Assembly: GCF_030817535.1 (NCBI RefSeq)
Contig: NZ_JAUSZL010000002.1
Span: 2,914,001-2,978,000 of the forward strand
Source of the DNA: Streptomyces sp. V3I8
Lineage (GTDB): Bacteria; Actinomycetota; Actinomycetes; Streptomycetales; Streptomycetaceae
Reading direction: 5' to 3'
Length of the DNA stretch: 64,000 nucleotides
Shown: piece after piece, positions 1 through 11,761 of the stretch
Layout: every line of letters begins with the position of its first letter
Numbering within the stretch: position 1 is the first letter of the stretch
Made by a program: the position numbers and the translations under genes
Notes under the pieces: generated by a model
Seen by the model: the letters and a program-made list of their open reading frames with translations, nothing else
Told to the model about the DNA's origin: nothing
Database searches by the model: none

Positions 1-2236
<2,236 letters not shown>

Positions 2237-2256
2237 GAGTCAGGTCCCTTCCGTCG

Positions 2257-3849
2257 TCACTTGCCCGCAGCGGCAGGGGTGTCCTCGCCGAGCAGCTTGC
2301 CGTCCGACGTCTCGAACTGCTTCTTGAAGTCCGTGATCGCGTCGGCGATGGCCTGCAGGGTGTCGTCCGACATCTTGCCGCCCTCCTTGATGGAGGTCAT
2401 GAGGCCCTGCTCCTTGCGGTGCAGGTACTCCAGGAGCTCCTTCTCGAAGCGACGGATGTCGTTGACCGGGACGTCGTCCATCTTGCCGGTGGTGCCGGCC
2501 CAGACGGAGACGACCTGGTCCTCGGTGGCCATCGGCTGGTACTGGGCCTGCTTGAGCAGCTCGACCATCCGCTGACCGCGGTCCAGCTGCGACTTCGACG
2601 CGGCGTCCAGGTCGGAACCGAAGGCGGCGAACGCCTCCAGCTCACGGAACTGGGCGAGGTCGACGCGCAGTCGGCCGGAGACCTGCTTCATCGCCTTGTG
2701 CTGAGCGGAACCACCGACGCGGGAGACGGAGATACCGACGTTCAGCGCGGGGCGCTGACCGGCGTTGAAGAGGTCCGACTCCAGGAAGCACTGGCCGTCG
2801 GTGATGGAGATGACGTTGGTCGGGATGAACGCCGAGACGTCGTTGGCCTTCGTCTCGACGATCGGCAGACCGGTCATCGAGCCCGCGCCCAGCTCGTCCG
2901 AGAGCTTCGCGCAGCGCTCGAGCAGACGGGAGTGCAGGTAGAAGACGTCACCGGGGTAGGCCTCGCGCCCCGGCGGACGGCGCAGCAGCAGGGACACGGC
3001 GCGGTAGGCGTCGGCCTGCTTCGAGAGGTCGTCGAAGATGATGAGGACGTGCTTGCCCTCGTACATCCACTGCTGGCCGATGGCCGAACCGGTGTACGGC
3101 GCCAGGTACTTGAAGCCGGCCGGGTCGGACGCCGGGGCGGCGACGATGGTCGTGTACTCCAGCGCGCCGGCCTCTTCGAGGGCGCCACGCACGGAGGCGA
3201 TGGTCGAGCCCTTCTGGCCGATGGCGACGTAGACGCAGCGGACCTGCTTCTTCGGGTCGCCCGTGCGCCAGTTGTCACGCTGGTTGATGATCGTGTCGAC
3301 GGCCAGAGCGGTCTTGCCGGTCTGCCGGTCACCGATGATCAGCTGACGCTGGCCGCGGCCGATCGGGGTCATCGCGTCGACGGCCTTGTAGCCGGTCTCC
3401 ATCGGCTCGTGGACCGACTTGCGGGCCATGACGCCCGGGGCCTGCAGTTCGAGCGCGCGGCGTCCGGACGTCTCGATCTCGCCGAGACCGTCGATCGGGG
3501 TGCCGAGCGGGTCGACCACGCGGCCGAGGTAGCCCTCGCCCACCGCGACGGAGAGGACCTCTCCGGTGCGGGTGACCGGCTGGCCCTCCTCGATGCCGCT
3601 GAACTCGCCGAGGACGACCGCGCCGATCTCGCGCTCCTCCAGGTTCAGTGCGAGACCGAGGGTCCCGTCCTCGAACCTCAGCAGTTCGTTGGCCATGGCC
3701 GAGGGCAGGCCCTCGACCTTCGCGATGCCGTCGCCGGCAAGGGTGACCGTACCGACCTCCTCGCGCGAGGCCGCGTCCGGCTTGTACGACTGGACGAAGG
3801 TCTCCAGCGCATCCCGGATCTCCTCCGGCCGGATCGTGAGCTCCGCCAT
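2257..3849 (-). CDS. atpA: F1 ATP synthase subunit alpha
   Basis: Non-catalytic nucleotide-binding subunit of F1. From the ATG at 3849 it is 530 residues and begins [11 protein letters not shown] longer reading frame to 3933 exists, but only this start has family homology. The Walker A motif GDRQTGKT is at about residues 173-180, and the SVSRVGG segment carries the conserved arginine finger that reaches the beta active site. It follows a 151-bp spacer after atpH, the widest gap inside the later part of the operon, which contains a small hairpin. Confidence 0.97.
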   Translation of the reverse strand: MAELTIRPEEIRDALETFVQSYKPDAASREEVGTVTLAGDGIAKVEGLPSAMANELLRFEDGTLGLALNLEEREIGAVVLGEFSGIEEGQPVTRTGEVLSVAVGEGYLGRVVDPLGTPIDGLGEIETSGRRALELQAPGVMARKSVHEPMETGYKAVDAMTPIGRGQRQLIIGDRQTGKTALAVDTIINQRDNWRTGDPKKQVRCVYVAIGQKGSTIASVRGALEEAGALEYTTIVAAPASDPAGFKYLAPYTGSAIGQQWMYEGKHVLIIFDDLSKQADAYRAVSLLLRRPPGREAYPGDVFYLHSRLLERCAKLSDELGAGSMTGLPIVETKANDVSAFIPTNVISITDGQCFLESDLFNAGQRPALNVGISVSRVGGSAQHKAMKQVSGRLRVDLAQFRELEAFAAFGSDLDAASKSQLDRGQRMVELLKQAQYQPMATEDQVVSVWAGTTGKMDDVPVNDIRRFEKELLEYLHRKEQGLMTSIKEGGKMSDDTLQAIADAITDFKKQFETSDGKLLGEDTPAAAGK

Positions 3850-3895
3850 CTGGGTTCCCTGCTCTCCTTGTTGGGCCCGAAGTTTTCTTGGGGGT

Positions 3896-3913
3896 CTGGG
3901 GTTGTTCCCCCAG
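3896..3913 (-). other. intercistronic hairpin between atpH and atpA
   Basis: CTGGGG and CCCCAG arms flank a 6-nt loop in the 151-bp atpH-atpA spacer. There is no following U-run. It could act as a stability or translation-setting element for the highly expressed atpA, but this is inference from position only. The rest of the spacer shows nothing recognisable. Confidence 0.4.
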
Positions 3914-4000
3914 GAATCCTCTGCACGGCCCAACCAGGGCCGTAAGCACTGCGGTGTACTGCTTGGTTCTGTACGCGTACTGCGTTGTCCTGTGTTGTCG

Positions 4001-4816
4001 CTAGCTCGCCATGCGGCGGCTGACGTCCTCGAGCCGGTCCGCGATCGAGCCGTTGATGACCTCGTCGCCGACCTGCACCCGGATCCCGCCGAGGACCTCG
4101 GGGTCCACGTCGAGGTTGAGGTGCATCGGGTGGCCGTAGAGCTTCGCGAGGGCGGCGCCGAGGCGCTGCTTCTGCACGTCGCTCAGCGGAACCGCCGAGG
4201 TGACGACCGCGACCATGCGGTTGCGGCGCCCGGCGGCGAGCTGGGACAGGGACTCGAGTCCCGACTCCAGGCTACGTCCCCGGGGCGCGGCCACGAGGCG
4301 CGTGACCAGTCGCTCGGTGACGGCGTCCGCCCGGCCGCCGAGCAGGCTGCGCAGCAGCTCGCTCTTGGCGGCGGTCGTGGCGCCGCGGTCGGTCAGCGCG
4401 GCGCGCAGTCCGGTGTTCGAAGAGACGATCCGGCCGAACCGGAACAGCTCGTCCTCGACGTCGTCGAGTGCGCCCCTGCGCTGCGCCGCCGTGAGGTCGG
4501 CGGTGTCGGCCAGCTCCTCGACGGAGTCGACCAGGTCGCGCGAGCGTGACCAGCGGGAACGCACCAGACCGGCCACCAGGTCGGCGGTGGTGCCGCTGAC
4601 CTGGCCGCTGAGGAGGCGCCCGGCCAGTTCGGCCTTCGCCTCGGCGGCCTGCGCCGGGTCGGTGAGGACCCGACGCAACGACACCTCGCGGTCGAGCAGC
4701 GCGGTGACGGCGGCCAGCTCGTCGGCGAGCCGCGCCGCGTCCACGGACGTCGAGTCCGTCAACGCGTCGAGACGCTCCCGTGCGGCGGCCAAAGCCTCGC
4801 GGCTCGCTCCGTTCAT
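4001..4816 (-). CDS. atpH: ATP synthase subunit delta (peripheral stalk)
   Basis: Delta subunit (OSCP homologue) connecting the b-subunit stalk to the top of F1. It is 271 residues, about 90 longer than the E. coli protein; the extra length is N-terminal and helical ([19 protein letters not shown]), as known for Streptomyces. The conserved C-terminal core near the end reads [20 protein letters not shown]. Its start overlaps the end of atpF by four bases, indicating coupled translation. Confidence 0.95.
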   Translation of the reverse strand: MNGASREALAAARERLDALTDSTSVDAARLADELAAVTALLDREVSLRRVLTDPAQAAEAKAELAGRLLSGQVSGTTADLVAGLVRSRWSRSRDLVDSVEELADTADLTAAQRRGALDDVEDELFRFGRIVSSNTGLRAALTDRGATTAAKSELLRSLLGGRADAVTERLVTRLVAAPRGRSLESGLESLSQLAAGRRNRMVAVVTSAVPLSDVQKQRLGAALAKLYGHPMHLNLDVDPEVLGGIRVQVGDEVINGSIADRLEDVSRRMAS

Positions 4817-5367
4817 CGCGTGGCCTCGGCCTTCGCAGCGCTTTCGTCCAGACCGTCGAGGAACCGGTCGATCGTGCGGCTCTGCCGGGCGTGGTCCTCG
4901 AGGGACTCACCGACGAGCTTGCCGGCCAGTTCGGTGGCCAGCTGGCCCACGTCCTGGCGGAGCGCCGACGCGGCGGCCTTGCGGTCGGCCGCGATCTGGG
5001 CGTGACCCGCGGCGACGATCTCCTCGCGCTGCCGCTGGCCTTCCGCGCGCATCTCGGCGATGAGCGTGGCGCCCTGCTCCTGCGCCTCCTGGCGCAGACG
5101 CGCGGCCTCGTGCCGGGCTTCGGCGAGCTGAGCCTTGTACTGCTCGAGCACGCTCTGAGCCTCGGTCTGAGCGGCCTCGGCCTTCTCGATACCGCCCTCG
5201 ATGGCCTCGCGGCGCTGCTCCAGAACCTTGTTGATGTTCGGGAGGAGCTTCTTGGCGAGAAAACCGAAGACGATGACAAAGGCGATCAGGCCGATGACGA
5301 GCTCGGGGATCGGCGGGATGAGAGGATTCTCCGCCTCCTCGGCCGCCAGAATGAGCAGCTGGCTCAT
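4813..5367 (-). CDS. atpF: ATP synthase subunit b (peripheral stalk)
   Basis: Membrane-anchored stalk subunit, 184 residues. One N-terminal membrane helix lies at about residues 21-42 (PELVIGLIAFVIVFGFLAKK), followed by a long charged Ala/Glu/Arg-rich coiled coil (EQRREAIEGGIEKAEAAQ). Unlike mycobacteria, b and delta are separate proteins here. The gene lies 42 bp after atpE and overlaps atpH by four bases. Confidence 0.96.
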   Translation of the reverse strand: MSQLLILAAEEAENPLIPPIPELVIGLIAFVIVFGFLAKKLLPNINKVLEQRREAIEGGIEKAEAAQTEAQSVLEQYKAQLAEARHEAARLRQEAQEQGATLIAEMRAEGQRQREEIVAAGHAQIAADRKAAASALRQDVGQLATELAGKLVGESLEDHARQSRTIDRFLDGLDESAAKAEATR

Positions 5368-5409
5368 GTCAGTGCCTTTCGTCTAGTCGGCTGGTCGTGG
5401 ATCGTCAGA

Positions 5410-6542
<1,133 letters not shown>

Positions 6543-6767
6543 CGCGGGCTCCTTCAGCGTGGCGCATGGGTACGGCAACCTCGTTGTGTCGGCGCGGCGG
6601 ACAGCCGCGGTTCGGCACTGGACTGGTGTTACGGATGTGGGGGCGGCAGGAGGGCATCGAGCCTCGCTCTGGGGCAGGCGTCAGCTCGGATGCCCGCGCC
6701 CGCGATGCCGCAGTTGGCACCGGACGATAGCAGGGTCTCCAACGTGCCTTTATACCGGCCCTACCCC

Positions 6768-7205
6768 TCACGACGAGTGCCCCGTCCTTTCGGGCTCGTC
6801 GCCCTTCGAGGAGTCGGGTTCGACGTAAAGGATCTTGGCCTTCATGTGGGCACGCGCCTGGGCGCCGATCCACGCGAGCGTGGTGACGAGAAGCGTGGCG
6901 GCGAACGCCCTGGGATTGAACAGCGTGGTGTTCTTGAAGGTCGCCATGAAGATGAACAGCAGAAGAATCTGTGCCGTGTAGAGCATCAGCCCCATCCCCT
7001 GGAAGAGGTGCGGGAGTGATGCCGCGACGCGCTGCAGGACGTACAGCCCGATACCCATGAACAGGAGCACGACCAGCGTCGCCACGACCGCCCCGACCGC
7101 TCCCTTGCCACCGGCGACCACACCGCTGACGACGGCGGCGACCGCGCCGACGGCAGCTGTGGGGACAGCGGCCTGGAGAATGATCCGGACGTCATTGGAG
7201 GGCAT
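6768..7205 (-). CDS. atpI: ATP synthase protein I (AtpI-like)
   Basis: Small integral membrane protein (145 residues from the ATG at 7205, start MPSNDVRII, GGAG 8 nt upstream) with about four hydrophobic helices. Proteins in this position, first in the atp operon, are AtpI and have been implicated in c-ring assembly or Mg2+ supply; the role is dispensable in studied bacteria. Assignment rests on position, size and membrane topology. Further upstream ATGs have weaker ribosome sites. Confidence 0.85.
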   Translation of the reverse strand: MPSNDVRIILQAAVPTAAVGAVAAVVSGVVAGGKGAVGAVVATLVVLLFMGIGLYVLQRVAASLPHLFQGMGLMLYTAQILLLFIFMATFKNTTLFNPRAFAATLLVTTLAWIGAQARAHMKAKILYVEPDSSKGDEPERTGHSS

Positions 7206-7358
7206 GGCGGCAACTCCGCTTTGCTCAAGGGGGGCAGGTGTCGTCATGGACGAGCGTAGTCCCGGACAGCGAGAGAACCTCACCGCCGGTGAACCGTCGC
7301 ATTGCGGTCCTTCGGTGCTGTCCTGGGTTCTCGTGAACCGTATCACAAACTATTTGAT

Positions 7359-7372
7359 GAGGTCTTTACCTC
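7359..7372. promoter_or_regulatory. dyad in the region upstream of atpI
   Basis: GAGGT-CTTT-ACCTC is a perfect 5-bp inverted repeat in the 298-bp spacer between atpI and wecA. A second dyad, GTGA-6-TCAC, lies just upstream (about 7334-7347). This AT-richer stretch is where the atp operon promoter should be. No confident -35/-10 pair could be chosen. Confidence 0.3.
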
Positions 7373-7462
7373 GATGGTGTGCTCGGCGTCACACATGAGG
7401 GTGAACATGCACGTCTGTGCGCCCGCCAAGCCCACTTGTCTGGTAATGGGGTGTTTTCGGAA

Positions 7463-7481
7463 AGCCGCCCGAGGGGCGGCT
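7463..7481 (-). terminator. terminator-like hairpin after wecA
   Basis: AGCCGCCC and GGGCGGCT pair perfectly with a 3-nt loop, 22 bp beyond the wecA stop. On the minus strand the stem is followed by TTTCCGAAAA. It would separate the wecA/glyA transcription unit from the atp operon. Confidence 0.65.
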
Positions 7482-7503
7482 CTTGCTCGATTCTTACCTT
7501 GCG

Positions 7504-8847
7504 TCAACGACGGCCGACGGCGGTCGCCCCGTTGGCTCCCGATACACCCACAGTGACCGGAGTGCGGTCCCCCGCGTCCTGGGCGGCCTCCCCGGCGCCG
7601 TCCCCGGTCCCCTCGTGCGGTCCCTCGCCCGTCGCGTCCGCGAACGGGGCGGCGCCCTCCGCGGGCAGGTCCACCGCCTTGCGCCGGCGGTAGCGGGGCG
7701 GCACGAGGTGCTCGGCCCAGCGCGGGGCGCGCGGGGTGAAGCGCGGCAGCAGGAGCAGGACCAGGCCCACCGCGCTGAGCGCCATGATGCCGAGCACGAT
7801 CCACATCGCCCCCGAGTTCACCGAGTAGGCGAGGGCTCCGAAGGCGATCAGCGCCGACCAGAAGTACATGATGAGCACGGCCCGGCTGTGCGAGTGCCCG
7901 ATCTCCAGCAGGCGGTGGTGCAGGTGCCCCCGGTCGGCCGCGAACGGGGACTGGCCGCGCCAGGTGCGCCGCACGATGGCGAGCACCAGGTCGGCCGCCG
8001 GCACGGCGATGATCGTCAGCGGCAGCAGCAGCGGGATGTAGACGGGCACCGTCTGGTGCACCGCCTCCTTCTCGGACCCGGCGAACAGGTTCATCGCGTC
8101 CGGGTCGACCTGCCCGGTGATGGAGATGGCGCCGGCCGCCAGCACCAGGCCGATCAGCATCGACCCCGAGTCGCCCATGAAGATGCGCGCCGGGTGCATG
8201 TTGTGCGGCAGGAAGCCGAGGCACATGCCCATCAGCAGCGCGGAGAAGAGGGTGGCGGGGGCGGCGGACTCCAGCCCGTAGCCGTACCAGATGCGGTAGC
8301 CGTACATGAAGAACGCGGTCGCGGCGATGCACACCATGCCCGCCGCGAGGCCGTCGAGGCCGTCGGCGAAGTTCACGGCGTTGATGGTGATCACGACGAG
8401 CGCGACGGTCAGCAGCGTGCCCTGCCACTGGGTCAGCGACACCGAGCCGACGCCCGGGATGGGCAGCCACAGGATCGTCAGACCCTGCATGACCATGACG
8501 CCCGCGGCGATCATCTGGGCGCCGAGCTTGATGAGCGCGTCGATCTCGAACTTGTCGTCCAGGACGCCGATCAGCCAGATCAGGGCGGCGCCGGACAGCA
8601 GGGCCCGCGGCTCGTTGGAGTTCTCGAAGACCACGCTGAGGTTCGTCAGGTGGTCGGCGACCAGCAATCCGGCGCACAGTCCGAAGAACATCGCGATGCC
8701 GCCGAGGCGGGGGGTGGGTTCCCGGTGCACGTCACGTGCCCGGATCTCCGGCATCGCTCCGGCCACGATCGCGAACTTCCGCACCGGCCCTGTCAGCAGG
8801 TACGTCACCGCGGCCGTGATGCAGAGCGTCAGGAGGTATTCACGCAC
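7504..8847 (-). CDS. wecA: undecaprenyl-phosphate GlcNAc-1-phosphate transferase, WecA/TagO type
   Basis: Polytopic membrane enzyme of the MraY/WecA family that moves a sugar-1-phosphate from a UDP-sugar onto a polyprenyl phosphate, the first step of wall-linked glycopolymer synthesis. It is 447 residues from the GTG at 8847 (VREYLLTLC), which has GGGGAAG upstream. Family motifs are visible in order: VLDDKFEID, NFADGLDGLAAG, FMGDSGSM and the GHLHHRLLEIGHS loop. About ten membrane helices precede a hydrophilic Ala/Gly-rich tail of about 70 residues. In Mycobacterium the gene at this locus (rfe/wecA) is the GlcNAc-1-P transferase; the donor sugar here is inferred. Confidence 0.9.
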   Translation of the reverse strand: MREYLLTLCITAAVTYLLTGPVRKFAIVAGAMPEIRARDVHREPTPRLGGIAMFFGLCAGLLVADHLTNLSVVFENSNEPRALLSGAALIWLIGVLDDKFEIDALIKLGAQMIAAGVMVMQGLTILWLPIPGVGSVSLTQWQGTLLTVALVVITINAVNFADGLDGLAAGMVCIAATAFFMYGYRIWYGYGLESAAPATLFSALLMGMCLGFLPHNMHPARIFMGDSGSMLIGLVLAAGAISITGQVDPDAMNLFAGSEKEAVHQTVPVYIPLLLPLTIIAVPAADLVLAIVRRTWRGQSPFAADRGHLHHRLLEIGHSHSRAVLIMYFWSALIAFGALAYSVNSGAMWIVLGIMALSAVGLVLLLLPRFTPRAPRWAEHLVPPRYRRRKAVDLPAEGAAPFADATGEGPHEGTGDGAGEAAQDAGDRTPVTVGVSGANGATAVGRR

Positions 8848-8973
8848 GGGCTTCCCCACAGGTCTCGCCGGCCATCTCAGCCCCACACCCTAGCTTCGTG
8901 CGCATACGGTTGGGGACTTCAGGGTAGGGCCGATGGTTGCACGCGTGGCCGTGCCGTTACACCCGCCTCCTCC

Positions 8974-10230
8974 TCACCGGCCGGAACAGGGCGGAAATCT
9001 CCCGGTCAGCTCCCGCACTTCTTCACGTACCCGGCGTCCCGCGGACTCGTCCCGCAGAGCCGTGCCCAGCAGGACCGCGATCCGCGCCATCTCGTCCTCC
9101 CCCATGCCCTGCGTGGTGACGGCGGCCGTGCCCAGGCGCAGTCCCCGCGCGTCGGGACGGGGCAGCGCGCAGGTGTCGAGGACGATCCCGGCGGCGGCGA
9201 GCAGGCCGCGGGCGGCGCGTCCGTCCACGCCGAGCGGCGACGGGTCGACGGTCAGCAGGTGGGTGTCGGTGCCGCCGGTGGTGACCGCGAACCCGTCGGC
9301 GGCCAGACTCTTCGCCAGCATCCGCGCGTTGGCGACCACCTGATGGGCGTACGCCGCGAACGCCGGTGTCGCCGCCTCGCCGAACGCGACGGCCTTGGCG
9401 GCGACCGTGTGCATCTGCGCGCCGCCCTGGGTGAACGGGAAGACCGCCCGGTCCACCCGCTCGGCCAGCTCGCTCCCGCACAGCAGCATGCCGCCGCGCG
9501 GGCCGCGCAGCACCTTGTGCGTGGTCGCGCACACGATGTCGGCGTACGGGACCGGACTGGGCGCCGCTCCCCCGGCGACGAGGCCGATGGGGTGGGCGGC
9601 GTCCGCGATGAGGTACGCGCCGACCTCGTCCGCCACCTCGCGGAAGACCGCGTGGTCGATGTGCCGGGGATACGCGATGGACCCGCACACGACGGCCTTC
9701 GGCCGGTGCGTGCGGGCCAGCACCCGGACCTGCTCGTAGTCGATGAAGCCGCTCTCCGGGTCGAGCCCGTACCCGACGAAGTCGAACCAGCGCCCCGAGA
9801 AGTTCGCGGGTGACCCGTGGGTGAGGTGGCCGCCGTGCGGCAGGCCCATCGCCAGCACGGTGTCACCGGGGCGCAGCAGGGCGGCGTACGCGGCCAGCAC
9901 GGCCGAACTCCCGGAGTGGGACTGCACGTTGGCGTGCTCGGCGCCGAAGAGGGTCTTGGCGCGCAGCACCGCGAGCCGCTCGGCGGCGTCGGCCGGTTCG
10001 CAGCCGCCGTGGTGCCGGGCGCCGGGGTACCCCTCGGCGTACTTGTTGGCGAGCGGCGAGCTCAGCGCGGCCAGCACGGCCGGTGAGGTGAAGTTCTCGG
10101 CGGCGATCAGCTGCAGCGTCGTCGTCTGGCGCTCCCGCTCCGCGAGGACGATCTCGGCCAGTTCGGGATCCTGCCGGCCGAGCACGTCGTCGACCGGCGT
10201 CGGACCTTCAAGCGTGTGTGCGACCGGCAT
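8974..10230 (-). CDS. glyA: serine hydroxymethyltransferase-like PLP enzyme (divergent paralogue)
   Basis: PLP-dependent enzyme of the SHMT family, 418 residues from the ATG at 10230 (GGAG 6 nt upstream). SHMT interconverts serine and glycine with transfer of a one-carbon unit to tetrahydrofolate. Conserved features: Lys239 in TTHKVLRGPRGG (PLP Schiff base), Asp210 and His213 in IADAAHPIGLVAGG, and EGYPG near residue 70. Oddity: the loop normally reading RYYGGCE reads RHHGGCE, so both active-site tyrosines are histidine. Streptomyces usually carry another, more canonical GlyA, so this copy may have a shifted substrate. It sits between the phosphatase-like gene and wecA. Confidence 0.85.
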   Translation of the reverse strand: MPVAHTLEGPTPVDDVLGRQDPELAEIVLAERERQTTTLQLIAAENFTSPAVLAALSSPLANKYAEGYPGARHHGGCEPADAAERLAVLRAKTLFGAEHANVQSHSGSSAVLAAYAALLRPGDTVLAMGLPHGGHLTHGSPANFSGRWFDFVGYGLDPESGFIDYEQVRVLARTHRPKAVVCGSIAYPRHIDHAVFREVADEVGAYLIADAAHPIGLVAGGAAPSPVPYADIVCATTHKVLRGPRGGMLLCGSELAERVDRAVFPFTQGGAQMHTVAAKAVAFGEAATPAFAAYAHQVVANARMLAKSLAADGFAVTTGGTDTHLLTVDPSPLGVDGRAARGLLAAAGIVLDTCALPRPDARGLRLGTAAVTTQGMGEDEMARIAVLLGTALRDESAGRRVREEVRELTGRFPPCSGR

Positions 10231-10333
10231 GGCGGACTCCGGACCTCGGCGGGGGGACGCTGTATCCAATGTAGGACCGACTCCCCTGCCGCGCCCGGTG
10301 TCGCCACCGGTCCGCGCGCGCCCCGTACCCCGT

Positions 10334-11014
10334 TCAGGTGCGTGCCGGGGCCCCGGTCAGTGCCGTAACCACCGGGTCGAGCGCCTGGCTGATCTCCTCG
10401 CCCACCGAGCGGAAGAACGGCAGGGGGGCGCCGTACGGGTCGTAGACCTCGTCCGCCTCCGCCGTGGGGGCCAGGAGCCACCCGCGCAGGGCCGCCGCGG
10501 CGCGGACCAGGGCCCGGGCGCGTTCGACCATGCCGTCGTCCAGGGGCGGCAGGGTCGCGGGGTCTATGGCCCGGACCAGGCGGGTGAACTCCTTCAGCGT
10601 GAAGGTGCGCAGGCCCGCCGAATGGCCCATGGAGATGACCTGGGCGCGGTGGTCGCGGGTCGCGGTGAGGACCAGGTCGGCCCGGATGACGTGCTCGTCG
10701 AGCAGCTCGCGGCCCACGAAGCCGGAGGCGTCCGCGCCGAAGTCCGCGAGGACCGCCTCCGCGTTGGCCTCCATGGGCGCGCCCTCGTGCCCCCAGGTAC
10801 CGGCGCTCTCCACGATCAGGCCGCCCCACAGGGGGTCGCCGAGCCGGTCCGCCAGGGCATGGCGGGTCAGCCGCTCGGTGATCGGCGAGCGGCACACGTT
10901 GCCGGTGCTGACGTGGAGGATGCGAAAGGAGGAGTCGCCGAAGGCCCCGTCGCCGTAAGCTCCCGTGTTCCCCGTACCCGTACCTATGCCACGCCCCGCG
11001 TCAGGGGCTGTCAA
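10334..11014 (-). CDS. low-molecular-weight protein tyrosine phosphatase-like protein, nucleophile replaced
   Basis: LMW-PTP/arsenate-reductase fold protein of 226 residues if it starts at the TTG at 11014, which overlaps the sua5 stop (TTGA) and has GAGGTGGCG upstream. The P-loop reads HVSTGNVCRSP at residues 34-44. The family motif is C-X5-R, and here the first Cys is Ser36 while Arg42 is kept. The second P-loop cysteine (Cys41) and the general-acid motif DPYG (Asp192) remain. The change is unambiguous in the DNA (AGC). It may be a pseudophosphatase binding phosphotyrosine or another anion. The N-terminal 28 residues are Gly-rich and poorly defined, so the start is uncertain. Confidence 0.8.
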   Translation of the reverse strand: MTAPDAGRGIGTGTGNTGAYGDGAFGDSSFRILHVSTGNVCRSPITERLTRHALADRLGDPLWGGLIVESAGTWGHEGAPMEANAEAVLADFGADASGFVGRELLDEHVIRADLVLTATRDHRAQVISMGHSAGLRTFTLKEFTRLVRAIDPATLPPLDDGMVERARALVRAAAALRGWLLAPTAEADEVYDPYGAPLPFFRSVGEEISQALDPVVTALTGAPART

Positions 11015-11658
11015 TTCGCCACCTCGAGGTCGGGTACGACCTTGCGCAGCTCCTCGGCGGACAGTGCCCCCGCCCGCAGCAGCACCGGCACCTTGCCCGT
11101 AACGTCGACGATCGAGGACGGGACGATGCCGGGGGTCGGACCGCCGTCCAGGTACACGGAGACGGAGTCCCCGAGCATCTCCTGGGCGGCGTCGCAGTCC
11201 TCGGGGGACGGGTGTCCCGTGAGGTTCGCGGAGGAGACGGCCATCGGGCCGACCTCGGTCAGCAGCTCGATGGCGACCGGGTGCAGCGGCATGCGCACGG
11301 CGACGGTGCCGCGGGTGTCGCCGAGGTCCCACTGGAGGGACGGCTGGTGCTTGGCCACGAGGGTCAGCGCACCGGGCCAGAAGGCGTCGACGAGCTCCCA
11401 GGCCATCTCGGAGAAGTCCGTGACCAGGCCGTGCAGCGTGTTCGGGGAGCCGATGAGGACGGGCGTGGGCATGTTACGGCCGCGGCCCTTGGCGTCCAGC
11501 AGGTCGGACACGGCCTCCGAGCTGAACGCGTCGGCGCCGATCCCGTACACGGTGTCGGTCGGCAGCACGACGAGCTCGCCCCGGCGCACGGCGGACGCGG
11601 CCTCGCGCAGACCCGTCGTACGGTCGGTCGCGTCGTTGGTGTCGTATCGCCGTGCCAT
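11011..11658 (-). CDS. tsaC: L-threonylcarbamoyladenylate synthase (TsaC/Sua5/YrdC family)
   Basis: Makes threonylcarbamoyl-AMP from threonine, bicarbonate and ATP for the t6A modification at position 37 of ANN-decoding tRNAs. It is 215 residues from the ATG at 11658 (MARRYDTNDAT) with GAGGAGG 9 nt upstream. YrdC-domain motifs are visible: LPTDTVYGIGADAF, KGRGRNMPTPVLIG, GTVAVRMP and AVSSANLTGHPSP. It follows prmC through a tiny possible ORF and overlaps the downstream phosphatase-like gene by four bases. Confidence 0.93.
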   Translation of the reverse strand: MARRYDTNDATDRTTGLREAASAVRRGELVVLPTDTVYGIGADAFSSEAVSDLLDAKGRGRNMPTPVLIGSPNTLHGLVTDFSEMAWELVDAFWPGALTLVAKHQPSLQWDLGDTRGTVAVRMPLHPVAIELLTEVGPMAVSSANLTGHPSPEDCDAAQEMLGDSVSVYLDGGPTPGIVPSSIVDVTGKVPVLLRAGALSAEELRKVVPDLEVAN

Positions 11659-11659
11659 G

Positions 11660-11761
11660 TCAGCAAGCCTCCTCGAGCACACGGGCCCCGTCGGCCGCGT
11701 GCCTAACGGTTTCTACGTCGTCCACGTCGTCCACGTCGGCGCGGGGGGTCGCCGCGGTCAT
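11660..11761 (-). CDS. possible 33-residue peptide between prmC and tsaC
   Basis: An ATG at 11761 overlaps the prmC stop (ATGA). The frame runs 33 codons (MTAATPRADVDDVDDVETVR and on to EEAC) and stops one base before the tsaC ATG. The tsaC ribosome site (GAGGAGG) is inside its last codons. Such an arrangement would couple prmC and tsaC translation. Composition is acidic with a DDV duplication from a direct repeat. No homology is recognised; it could be chance. Confidence 0.35.
   Translation of the reverse strand: MTAATPRADVDDVDDVETVRHAADGARVLEEAC

Noticed and set aside
3850..3933. Longer N-terminus for the ATP synthase alpha subunit
   Set aside because: The extra 28 codons lack homology and include the hairpin; the conserved [10 protein letters not shown] start has a proper ribosome site.
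10334..11014. Sequencing error creating the missing cysteine in the phosphatase-like protein
   Set aside because: The surrounding frame and motif are intact and a single AGC codon explains it; kept as a real feature pending comparison.
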